A stretch of DNA of 13,736 nt, from contig JAUNXW010000030.1 of the NCBI GenBank assembly GCA_030539595.1, positions 1 to 13,736 of the forward strand, given 5' to 3'. Positions 1 through 7,249 of this stretch are shown piece by piece. Made by a program: the position numbers and the translations under genes. The first letter of the stretch is position 1; the number at the start of each line of letters is the position of its first letter. The DNA is from Methanocorpusculum sp. (GTDB lineage: Archaea > Halobacteriota > Methanomicrobia > Methanomicrobiales > Methanocorpusculaceae). The notes beneath the pieces are model-generated. The model saw only the letters and a list, made by a program, of their open reading frames with translations, was not told where the DNA came from and ran no database searches.

Positions 1-1555
1 GAAGTCTTCCTGTAAACGTTGCCCGAAGTCTGTCGGCATCGGAAACATTCCCTGTTATATTCAGCGAACCGAGCGAATCAACCGACGCAGTAACATCAGA
101 CCACGAACCGCCGACACTCTTCTGAAAGGTAACAGAATCATAAGCGTCAATACCTATTTTTCTCACAGAGCCGCCGTGAGAAATTTCGGGCGCTGAAATT
201 CTGTCCGCAGCAGACGGAGCAAATTCATAAACCACTTCTGCCTTGGTAACGGCAGACCATGTTCCGTCCGTCACCGTATTTTTAGTCTCGGCAGCATCCG
301 GCTGTGTTCCGAATGCATACATTCTGGCATTCGCAGAACCCACATACAAATTGCCGTCATAAACAGCAGGCGACGCCTCAATCATCGCATAGTAAGTTGA
401 AATAATTCTCGGCAGAGCATAACTCCAGACCAAAGTCCCGTCCGTGATGTTAACAGCATACATAGTTCCTTCGGATGCTGTTCCGAAATATGCGATGTCT
501 CCGGCAACAACAGGCGAAGCAAATCCTGTGTCCCCGGTTGAATAATGTGACAACATAGACCCGGACTTGTCATAAACACTAAGGCCTGTTTTTCCGGTAA
601 CAACAATCTTATCAGCAGTCACGGCAGGAGACGACGAGCCGATATTACCGTCGGAGATATTCCAGAGTTCCACACCCGTTTCCGCATTTATACAATAAAT
701 AACCGCATTGCCTGACGACGGAGTTTTTACCAGATACAATTTTCCGTCGCTGTAAACGGGTGTTGAGACGAAACTGCCGGATGAAGCACGAGCCCCGCAG
801 TCAAAAGTCCAGACAATTGCCTCACTTACCACAGGATCAAAAGCGGCAATACCGCCGGAGCCGGCAGCATAAATCAAACTCCCGTCCGCATTGGAACAAA
901 GAGAAGCAAACTTACCTATCCCCCCGTCACCGTTTGATGACTGCAAACTGACAGGACTGAATAATTCCTTCTTTCCCGTAACCTTGTTAAAAGCATAAAT
1001 TGAAGAAGTATAAGACGAGCCGGAAAGAGTTGTTGCAGAAATATACACCGTATCATCCACAACAAGAGGAGCTCCGGACAATCCGACATAAGCATAGGAA
1101 GCCAGTTTATCAGTCGTCCAGATTAGCTCGCCCGTGTAAGCATTTAATGCTATGAGTGTCCCGCCGAGAGTTCCGGCATAAAGTATTCCGTTATCAACAG
1201 AAAATGAACCGCGGGTTGCAGCAGAATATTTCCATATCTCTTCTCCCGTGTAAGCGTCCGCACAGTAAATTCCGTTCACCTGATTTTTTGAGTCGCCCCA
1301 GACCGCATAATAAACATAGCCGTCCGCTGCGACAGGAGAAGCATCAACCGCGGGATACATACCCGAAGAAGCCGCAGGTAGATACTCTTTTTCCCAGAGA
1401 ATACTATTGTTCTGCGGAGCACTTTCTGACGTGTAACCCGAACGGCAGATATCCCCCTTCCACATAGAATAATCTTCAGCTGCCGAGACTGCACCGACAC
1501 AAAATAATGTGATAATCAGCACCGACACAATTCTTAATAATACTTTTTCAATCAT
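1..1555 (-). CDS. Exported PQQ-type beta-propeller repeat protein (C-terminus beyond left edge)
   Basis: Seen: an open frame of 518 codons from ATG at 1555 to the window edge with no stop, so the protein is truncated by the window. The N-terminus is a signal peptide (basic start, hydrophobic core, cut near VSA-AED, about residue 26). Several blade motifs follow, with the typical pattern of A/N, two residues, TG, two residues, I/L/V-W: AYTGEEIWKY (~101), LNAYTGELIW (~137), FNKVTGKK (~189), INAETGVELW (~289) and VNITDGTLVW (~369). YVYYA, LYAG and LYVGS strands lie between them. From about residue 425 the sequence stops looking like propeller and becomes a different beta-rich region. Known: such PQQ-like (PF13360/PF01011) propellers are scaffolds or binding surfaces and usually bind no PQQ. 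The start overlaps the stop of the upstream gene (ATGA), and GGAG lies 9 bases before the ATG, so translation is probably coupled. Ligand and role are unknown. Confidence 0.85.
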   Translation of the reverse strand, partial: MIEKVLLRIVSVLIITLFCVGAVSAAEDYSMWKGDICRSGYTSESAPQNNSILWEKEYLPAASSGMYPAVDASPVAADGYVYYAVWGDSKNQVNGIYCADAYTGEEIWKYSAATRGSFSVDNGILYAGTLGGTLIALNAYTGELIWTTDKLASYAYVGLSGAPLVVDDTVYISATTLSGSSYTSSIYAFNKVTGKKELFSPVSLQSSNGDGGIGKFASLCSNADGSLIYAAGSGGIAAFDPVVSEAIVWTFDCGARASSGSFVSTPVYSDGKLYLVKTPSSGNAVIYCINAETGVELWNISDGNIGSSSPAVTADKIVVTGKTGLSVYDKSGSMLSHYSTGDTGFASPVVAGDIAYFGTASEGTMYAVNITDGTLVWSYALPRIISTYYAMIEASPAVYDGNLYVGSANARMYAFGTQPDAAETKNTVTDGTWSAVTKAEVVYEFAPSAADRISAPEISHGGSVRKIGIDAYDSVTFQKSVGGSWSDVTASVDSLGSLNITGNVSDADRLRATFTGRL

Positions 1556-2163
1556 CTTTCAATTCTCCGAATAATAAATGCCGAAGCGAGACCGAATATC
1601 AATACAGAAACCGCCGCAGGCGATGCGGTGGGCTCTGGCGTCGGAACTGCGGTTGTCGGAACTGATGTTTCAATAACGTCGGATTTGCTGTAGACAAGAA
1701 TCACCATGTCCGGAACTTCAGATAATTTCAACGAGTAAACATCCGAAACGGTCTCATTTCCACCCTCAAGCGAAAGAGTTTCAACAGAAACATCGTCACC
1801 GCAAATTACAACCGCACGAACAGGATTGTTTCCTGAATTCCATTTATGCGAAACCGGCAGATAAACACTGCAGTCGGAAACATCCGAGAGGTTCAGTTTC
1901 TGAACAGTTATATTTACGGCATACGCAGCGTTAGCAACAGAAAAATCATCAAGACCCTTCAGCAAAGAAATTGTCTCATCCGACAACACAGACGACACAA
2001 TAAGACCGATCTCTCCGCCGTCAAAAATGCCGTCCGGCACACCCGATAAATTCAGAATAATATATGGAGATATATCCGCAGTCTCAGCAGCGGAAGCCGC
2101 CGCGGGCATTGAAATTATCAATACCGATATTATCAGAACTGGGATTATCATTCTTGAACGCAT
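1552..2163 (-). CDS. Exported 203-aa surface protein with C-terminal membrane anchor, function unknown
   Basis: I do not recognise the family. Seen: signal peptide (hydrophobic stretch at residues ~6-26 with an AAASAA cleavage region), a mixed beta-rich body at ~27-160 with several N-x-S/T sequons, a short Pro/Thr/Ser stalk (TTAVPTPEPTASPA, ~168-181), and a final hydrophobic segment followed by RRIER. That end resembles the stalk, membrane segment and basic tail of archaeosortase substrates, but the PGF triplet is absent, so I read it as a tail anchor. The start is fixed by GGTGAT four bases upstream, a full match to the archaeal anti-SD, lying inside the end of the preceding gene. The preceding TAG abuts this ATG, and this gene's TGA overlaps the next ATG. 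It is therefore the middle gene of a coupled trio of surface proteins, and probably a membrane-anchored partner of its neighbours (inference). Confidence 0.8.
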   Translation of the reverse strand: MRSRMIIPVLIISVLIISMPAAASAAETADISPYIILNLSGVPDGIFDGGEIGLIVSSVLSDETISLLKGLDDFSVANAAYAVNITVQKLNLSDVSDCSVYLPVSHKWNSGNNPVRAVVICGDDVSVETLSLEGGNETVSDVYSLKLSEVPDMVILVYSKSDVIETSVPTTAVPTPEPTASPAAVSVLIFGLASAFIIRRIER

Positions 2164-3951
2164 CTAAATCACCGTCCCGAACACATCCACTTTCTTCGGA
2201 GCGGGAAGAATTTCAACAGCCGTATTTATAATTTCAGCCGTGATTGTTGCGCCTGAATTAATCTTCTTTATATCAGATACTGCAAAAGTTATCTGCAGAC
2301 CGGGCTGGATAACAACGATTGAGTTCTCTTTCGTCAGATTCACAGAACCTGTTCTGTCGGTTTTTACGGTATCGATTTTTAGAGTATCGACATTTCCGCG
2401 GGAACTGATTGAAACGCCGTCGGGAAGAGTAATGGGCACATTTGCGGATTTTGCCGGCGTAAGCATTACAACAGGAGCAGCAGTCGGCGTCGGTGTCGGC
2501 GTTACCGTGACCTCTTTCACCTCAAAAGCAAAGTAATATCTGCTGCTCTCGGGTTTTGAATCCATACTCTCGCTGTAATACCACACAATTCTATCGCCGT
2601 TTTTGATATCATAATTGTTCGACATAACGCTCGGCGCTTCACCGTTTACCTGATAGAGCCACCCGTTCAGATTTTCATCCTGAGCAATTCCGTCGATTGC
2701 ATTAATATAAATTCCGCCTGGCCATTCCTTTGTTTCAAGCGTTTTTCCGGAAGCAAGCAGCACGCCGAAAACGGTCATGTTGTCGATAACGTAGGCTTTG
2801 TTATCGGCAGTTGTTTTGTATTCAACCGATCCGGGTGTGATATTGATTGACGTATAATAGATAGTTCTCTGTGTGGGAATCGGCGTAACTCTATTTACAG
2901 GATTAAGAGTTGAACCGTTTGTCACCTCATCAGCAGGTGCAATTCCGCTTGTTTCGGATGCGGCAGTTATCGTAAAATAAGAATATCCGGGGGTTTCCAC
3001 ATTATAGCCGTATTCTGTTTTGGTATTAAACAGGCTGTTATATGTTGTTGTCAGCGGAATCTGAACAAATGAGCCGTCCGATAGCTGCGTATTTCTGTAA
3101 ACGATTATATCGTCTCTGTCAGTGCACAATTCACTGACCATACCTTTGTTAATTCTGATTGTAAACTCAGACATATTGGAAAGTTCGGAGACCAGATTTA
3201 CCGGAGTTATGTTTACAACGGCAAGCACCCCTTTATTTTCCGGCAAAGCGCCGTATTCGGCAGGCAATGAAGAAATCTCTTCGGCATAATATACCGGCAG
3301 ACCTGCTGAGTCAGATTCGTTTACAACAAATCTTGTAATTGAAGTGACATTGAAGCCGGCATTTGTTATATTTATGGCAGTGCCGTTGACAACAGGCACA
3401 GACGGCTGTTCCTTTGAAGAGACCGAGGCATTTATTTTTACAGAACTTCCCGCTGTTTTATTTTTTGTCAGCGCTCTTGCCGTGACATTATAATTTCCCG
3501 CAGAAGCATAACTGTGAGTAACAATTATTTTTCCGCCGGTTGCATTGTATCGGGTTTTTTCAGAAGAATCGCCGAAGTCAATCTCAATAAATTCAGAACC
3601 GGAGGAGTTCACGCAAAACGTTCCGGTTGAGCCAGACATCATAATCTCTGAACCGCTAATTTTGGGCTTCCCTAGAAAACCTGCTTTAAGCGTGTGACTG
3701 ACCGATGTTATATTTGAAAAACTGTAGTTTGATGCAGAACCCGCAAGTGTTCCGTCAACAAAAAGTTCCACTGTTTCAAAACCCGCATCCGGCACAATAT
3801 TAAATATCAGCGAATCACCGCTGACAACAACCGCACCTGAATCCGACTGAACCTGAAATTCTGCAGCCGCTGCAGCAGATGCGGCAAGCGACGTAATTAT
3901 CAGGACAGATATAACCCATAAGAAACATTTTTTCCCTGTCATCATAATCAC
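2164..3951 (-). CDS. Surface protein with PKD, PGF-pre-PGF and DUF4430 (transcobalamin C-terminal-like) domains
   Basis: Seen, in order: signal peptide (~1-30); a beta region; a PKD-type domain (~98-170, with IDFGDSS and HSYASAGNYNVTA); a segment at ~200-330 ending in VETPGYSYFTI, characteristic of the archaeal PGF-pre-PGF domain; a DUF4430 domain (~386-462, with GWLYQVNGEAPSV and NGDRIVWYYS); a TPTPTPT linker (~483-490); and a C-terminal beta region (~495-595) with no membrane segment. Known: DUF4430 (PF14478) matches the small C-terminal beta domain of intrinsic factor and transcobalamin, which closes over cobalamin. Inference: it may cooperate with the barrel/BtuF protein encoded just upstream. 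Start choice: GTG at 3951 has AAGGA 7 bases upstream; in-frame ATGs at 3945 and 3942 are possible alternatives with poorer spacing. The stop is TAG, directly abutting the next start. How it is held at the surface is not visible, since no anchor is present. Confidence 0.85.
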   Translation of the reverse strand: MIMMTGKKCFLWVISVLIITSLAASAAAAAEFQVQSDSGAVVVSGDSLIFNIVPDAGFETVELFVDGTLAGSASNYSFSNITSVSHTLKAGFLGKPKISGSEIMMSGSTGTFCVNSSGSEFIEIDFGDSSEKTRYNATGGKIIVTHSYASAGNYNVTARALTKNKTAGSSVKINASVSSKEQPSVPVVNGTAINITNAGFNVTSITRFVVNESDSAGLPVYYAEEISSLPAEYGALPENKGVLAVVNITPVNLVSELSNMSEFTIRINKGMVSELCTDRDDIIVYRNTQLSDGSFVQIPLTTTYNSLFNTKTEYGYNVETPGYSYFTITAASETSGIAPADEVTNGSTLNPVNRVTPIPTQRTIYYTSINITPGSVEYKTTADNKAYVIDNMTVFGVLLASGKTLETKEWPGGIYINAIDGIAQDENLNGWLYQVNGEAPSVMSNNYDIKNGDRIVWYYSESMDSKPESSRYYFAFEVKEVTVTPTPTPTAAPVVMLTPAKSANVPITLPDGVSISSRGNVDTLKIDTVKTDRTGSVNLTKENSIVVIQPGLQITFAVSDIKKINSGATITAEIINTAVEILPAPKKVDVFGTVI

Positions 3952-4008
3952 AAAATATTCCTTAACTAATTTTAGAAGTTACAATATAATAATTATTTGA
4001 TATACATA

Positions 4009-4016
4009 ATATTTAA
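4009..4016 (-). promoter_or_regulatory. TATA-like promoter of the DUF4430 surface-protein operon
   Basis: The minus strand reads TTAAATAT inside a strongly AT-rich 60-base stretch, about 58 bases before the GTG start. It suggests the DUF4430, 203-aa and propeller genes can be transcribed separately from the barrel-BtuF gene. Other AT stretches nearby could serve equally well. Confidence 0.35.
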
Positions 4017-4024
4017 TTGATGTG

Positions 4025-4059
4025 CTGTGCGTGTGAATCGGCACAGACGGTTTGACCGT
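4025..4059. repeat. Two adjacent small inverted repeats in the intergenic gap
   Basis: CTGTGC (4025-4030) pairs with GCACAG (4041-4046) across a 10-base loop. It is followed directly by ACGGT-TTG-ACCGT (4047-4059). They sit between the barrel-BtuF stop and the TATA-like box of the next operon. Neither is followed by a T-run in the direction of transcription right after the stem, so an operator or processing signal is as likely as a terminator. Confidence 0.35.
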
Positions 4060-4086
4060 AAAAATAGATGAGAATTTTTCTAAGGC

Positions 4087-6075
4087 TTAACGTCCGCGTC
4101 TGTTAATAAACAGACAAAGACATGCAGCACAAACAAGAGCCGCAATCAACGGTAAGCCTGAAAATCCGGGTGACTGTGTCGGCACAGCAGTCACGGGCAT
4201 CTCAAATAAATCAGGATGCAGAATTGCCGCGAGTGTTTCAATGCAGTCAACAATACGCGGACCTCCTCTATCCATAATGTCCGCGTTGATTACATACACA
4301 TGATTATTTTTTACAGCGGTAAGATTACTGAGCCTTGCGTCATTGTAGAAAGAATTTTTCAAAACATCCGTTCCGCCCGCGCCCATACCCATGCCCGAAT
4401 CAACAATAATAATCTCGGGATCGGTTGTGTAGAACTTTTCAAGATTTACAATACCCCAGCCGGAAACATCCGAAAAAGCATTATGTCCGCCAGCTATCGT
4501 AAACATTTCGTCCTGAAAAGTAGAACTTCCCGAAACCCAGAGAGGATCTACCCACATACAGTGAGCAACCGACGGAGTGTAGGATACCGCAGATAATTTA
4601 TCGGTAACCGCAGAAATTCTTGATTTCATTGATGCTATAATCTCATCGGCTTTAGTTGAGTTACCCGTTGCTGTTCCGAGAAGTGCAATATCTTTGTAAG
4701 TTCCTTCTATTGTATCAGAGTTCAGACAAAGAACAGTGTAGCCGAAAGACCTCAGACGTTCAACGGTGTCAACGCCGTTGCCGTAGTATGCAACAATCAA
4801 ATCCGGCTGAAGCGTGACAACGCGTTCAATATTGACCGTGGAGTATCCTCCGATGATAGATTTTGTTTTTACTTCTTCGGGATAATTGCAGTATTCGGTA
4901 ACTCCGACAACGCTGTCCCCTGCACCGAGAGCGAACAATATTTCAGTGTTTGCCGGTGCAAGAGAAATAATTCTCTGAGGTTTTTTGGATATGACCGCCG
5001 TATATCCAAAATCATCAGTCACAGTAACTGCAGTCCATGAAGAATCAGACTGTACGGGATCGGTTGTTGAGACCTGTGTCGGCGAAACAGTTGACACAGT
5101 ACTTCCCGTACTTTTCACATCGTATCCGCTCTGACCGATTAATACAGGATACGGCTTGCCCGTAAGTGCTGTGACTGCCCGCGCTGTCATTCCGACGGGA
5201 CTGTCGACTGTGTATTCGGTGTATTTGAACGAACCGTCCTCCCGTTGAAGCGAGAGCAGATAATCAACAGGACTTACTCCGTTCTTTGTGACGGTTGACG
5301 GATCAACTCCCGCAGCGCATAGCGCCTGAATTACCCATGCGGTTGAGGCAAGGTTGCTCTGTGAATAATAACCGTAGTTGTATCCGCCCGAAGATTCCTG
5401 AACGTCGCGAAGGAACTGAACGGCTTTTTTTATGACTGTGTCATCGGGACTTACTCCGCCCGCAATAAGAGCCATGATTGATGCTGCCGTGTTGTCGCTG
5501 TCGGATACGTCGCCGTATTCTTTTCCGTAAGAACCGAATCCGCCGTCGCTTTGCTGCTGGGTTTTAAGCCAGGCAACAGACTTACTCGCGTCCTCACCCG
5601 CTGCGGTCAGACCGAATATTGTCCAGTAGGTTGTGTAGACATAATCCCCGCCGCGTCCGTCGGATTTGATTTTTGATTTCAAATCAGCGACACAGTCGTG
5701 ACCGTTGTAATTGTGCGGGTCAATTCCGAACTGAACAAGGAGAGTGATCTTTTTCGCGAGTTCTCCCGTTCCGTCGCTGTCATCATTTAATTCACGGTAA
5801 TAGTCAAGCGGTGAGTTTCCGTTGACTTTCCAGTCAAGCGGATTTTCGTCCGCCGCAGTGATTGCTGTGACGGTAAACCAAGTTACGCTTATTGAGCTTT
5901 CAAGAGCTCCGGAATCTGCAAACCCGCCGTCTGTTTTCTGAGCCGCCGCGATATAGTCCAGTCCGCTGTCGATTGCAGTCTGAACATAGGTCTCTGATGC
6001 CGCCGCAGATCCGCAGAATCCGGCAATCAGTAAGAGCATTATCAGTATGAGAACTGTTTGTTTTTTGTAATTCAT
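4087..6075 (-). CDS. Surface cobalamin-binding protein: alpha/alpha-barrel domain fused to BtuF-type domain, PGF-CTERM anchor
   Basis: Seen, numbered from an upstream in-frame TTG at 6087 (subtract 4 for the start chosen here): signal peptide to ~30; an alpha/alpha-barrel region (~32-315) with prenyltransferase/squalene-cyclase-type turns DGGF (53), DGGFGS (181), SGGYNYGY (233) and DGSFKY (285); a Ser/Thr linker (~316-355); and a class III periplasmic-binding-protein domain (~360-628) with PQRIISLAPANTEILFALGA, CNYPEE, DPLWVSGSSTFQDEM, AGGHNAF and DPEIIIVDSG, all typical of BtuF. The tail is SPGFSGLP, a hydrophobic segment and INRRGR, a PGF-CTERM archaeosortase signal. Start: GGTG six bases before ATG 6075 favours this over TTG 6087 or GTG 6084. 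Known: BtuF proteins deliver corrinoids to a BtuCD importer, and the barrel fold is the alpha domain of intrinsic factor/transcobalamin. Inference: corrinoid capture outside the membrane. No importer genes are in view. A siderophore-type ligand cannot be excluded. Confidence 0.88.
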   Translation of the reverse strand: MNYKKQTVLILIMLLLIAGFCGSAAASETYVQTAIDSGLDYIAAAQKTDGGFADSGALESSISVTWFTVTAITAADENPLDWKVNGNSPLDYYRELNDDSDGTGELAKKITLLVQFGIDPHNYNGHDCVADLKSKIKSDGRGGDYVYTTYWTIFGLTAAGEDASKSVAWLKTQQQSDGGFGSYGKEYGDVSDSDNTAASIMALIAGGVSPDDTVIKKAVQFLRDVQESSGGYNYGYYSQSNLASTAWVIQALCAAGVDPSTVTKNGVSPVDYLLSLQREDGSFKYTEYTVDSPVGMTARAVTALTGKPYPVLIGQSGYDVKSTGSTVSTVSPTQVSTTDPVQSDSSWTAVTVTDDFGYTAVISKKPQRIISLAPANTEILFALGAGDSVVGVTEYCNYPEEVKTKSIIGGYSTVNIERVVTLQPDLIVAYYGNGVDTVERLRSFGYTVLCLNSDTIEGTYKDIALLGTATGNSTKADEIIASMKSRISAVTDKLSAVSYTPSVAHCMWVDPLWVSGSSTFQDEMFTIAGGHNAFSDVSGWGIVNLEKFYTTDPEIIIVDSGMGMGAGGTDVLKNSFYNDARLSNLTAVKNNHVYVINADIMDRGGPRIVDCIETLAAILHPDLFEMPVTAVPTQSPGFSGLPLIAALVCAACLCLFINRRGR

Positions 6076-6128
6076 CTTCAGCACCAAATAAATTAATTTT
6101 TATGTTGTGCAAATACGTTTGTGTTTAA

Positions 6129-6139
6129 TGTATTTAACC
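6129..6139 (-). promoter_or_regulatory. TATA-like promoter of the barrel-BtuF gene
   Basis: On the minus strand this reads GGTTAAATACA, an archaeal TATA-like box about 55 bases upstream of the chosen ATG. Transcription would start roughly 25 bases downstream and leave a short leader that includes the GGTG ribosome site. The rest of the gap to the por operon (about 6140-6340) contains the short 9-base repeats listed separately and no gene. Confidence 0.4.
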
Positions 6140-6288
6140 GGCATTGTTTAAAATAGATTGGAACATACCCAGTCGTGAAAAATCTTTCGTCTGAGGCTGT
6201 TCAATAGTGGATTCTGATATCTTAATTAATTTGAAATAGTTATTTGTTGGTCTTCAAAATTATTTCGCGAGACACCGATAAACATTAA

Positions 6289-6315
6289 TTTTTCGTGTTT
6301 TTGCGGATTTCGTGG
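6289..6315. repeat. Three imperfect 9-base tandem units
   Basis: The units are TTTTTCGTG, TTTTTGCGG and ATTTCGTGG in direct succession, in the gap between the por operon and the barrel-BtuF gene. They are short and imperfect, and there is no coding potential across them. Confidence 0.45.
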
Positions 6316-6340
6316 TGTACCCGGAAGATGAAACTATAAT

Positions 6341-6366
6341 CAAAAAATAGAATATGTTTATTCTAT
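6341..6366 (-). terminator. Hairpin plus T-run terminator of the por operon
   Basis: A perfect 7-base inverted repeat (ATAGAAT at 6347-6353, ATTCTAT at 6360-6366, 6-base loop) overlaps the end of porB. On the minus strand it is followed directly by TTTTTG. The stem is AT-rich, so the T-run probably matters more than the hairpin, in keeping with archaeal termination. Confidence 0.6.
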
Positions 6367-7248
6367 ATCTATGCCGTATTTTTTCGCGTTGGCATCTGCG
6401 ATTGCCTGAATCTTTGCAATCTCAGCTTCGTTGCGAGTCGGCTTGAAGAGATGTCTGAATCTCTTCTGTGCTTTGAGATAATCATCTACGGGAACGCGCT
6501 TTACTTTCTTGGCTGATGCAAGTTCTTCGTCAATCATTTCGTAATTGACCCAGAGACCGCAGGCAACAGCCATTCTTCCGATTTCCATAGTCATTGAACC
6601 GTCAAATCCCCATCCTGTGCAGCAGGGTGCGTGAACCTGAATGTAGCACGGACCGGGTGTGTTCATAGCGCGCTCAACTTTTTTCATTAAATCCGCAGGG
6701 TAAGCCATTGTTGCGGTTGCAACATAAGGCGAACCGTGAGCGACAAGAATCTGAGGCAGGTCTTTTTTAGGTCTGTTGTTACCTGTTGAGCAGGCTCCTG
6801 CAGGTGAAGTTGTTGTATCAGCGTCGTAAGGAGTTGAGCCGGAGCGCTGAATACCTGTGTTCATATAGGCTTCGTTATCGTAGCAGACATAAGTGAAATC
6901 ATGTCCGCGCTCAAACGCTCCGGAGATACAAAGTGTACCGATATCCACAGTCGCTCCGTCACCGCCGATTACAAGGATTTTTTCCTTCTCAAGACGTCCC
7001 TGCTTTTTCAGCGACGCTTCAATTCCCGAAGCAACAGCGGACGCATTTTCAAAGAGCGAGTGAATCCACGGAGTCTTCCAGGCAGTCTCAGGATAAGGAG
7101 TTGAGAAAACCTCAAGACATCCTGTCGGAGAAACAACTATTGTATTTTGTCCTGCGCCTTTGAGAATCATGCGAACGGCAGATGATGCTCCGCATCCTCC
7201 GCAGGCTCTGTGACCGCACTCAAAGTTTTCAATACTTCTGTCAACCAT
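6358..7248 (-). CDS. porB: Pyruvate:ferredoxin oxidoreductase, beta subunit (TPP and 4Fe-4S binding)
   Basis: Role: binds thiamine diphosphate and the proximal 4Fe-4S cluster of the enzyme that reversibly converts pyruvate, CoA and oxidised ferredoxin to acetyl-CoA, CO2 and reduced ferredoxin in the cytoplasm. Seen (296 aa): C16 and C19 in ACGGCG, C44 in PTGCLEV and the CC pair at 209-210 (APCCTGWG). The C19 to C44 spacing of 25 equals that recalled for the proximal-cluster ligands of Desulfovibrio PFOR. The TPP site is visible as GGDGATVDIG (~95-104) and DNEAYMNTG (~124-132). Length is normal for archaeal PorB. The start is well supported: GGAGGTG lies just upstream inside the end of porA, and only one base separates the porA TGA from this ATG. 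It is the last gene of the operon, followed by a hairpin and T-run. Confidence 0.95.
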   Translation of the reverse strand: MVDRSIENFECGHRACGGCGASSAVRMILKGAGQNTIVVSPTGCLEVFSTPYPETAWKTPWIHSLFENASAVASGIEASLKKQGRLEKEKILVIGGDGATVDIGTLCISGAFERGHDFTYVCYDNEAYMNTGIQRSGSTPYDADTTTSPAGACSTGNNRPKKDLPQILVAHGSPYVATATMAYPADLMKKVERAMNTPGPCYIQVHAPCCTGWGFDGSMTMEIGRMAVACGLWVNYEMIDEELASAKKVKRVPVDDYLKAQKRFRHLFKPTRNEAEIAKIQAIADANAKKYGIDIE

Positions 7249-7249
7249 T

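Noticed and set aside
4216..4596. 126-codon open frame on the plus strand opposite the BtuF domain
   Set aside because: It is the antisense shadow of a clearly coding region with recognisable BtuF motifs. Its own product shows no domain, signal peptide or ribosome site.
6076..6357. Possible cobalamin riboswitch upstream of the barrel-BtuF gene
   Set aside because: No B12-box-like conserved segment or extended structure is visible. The likely leader is only about 30 bases.
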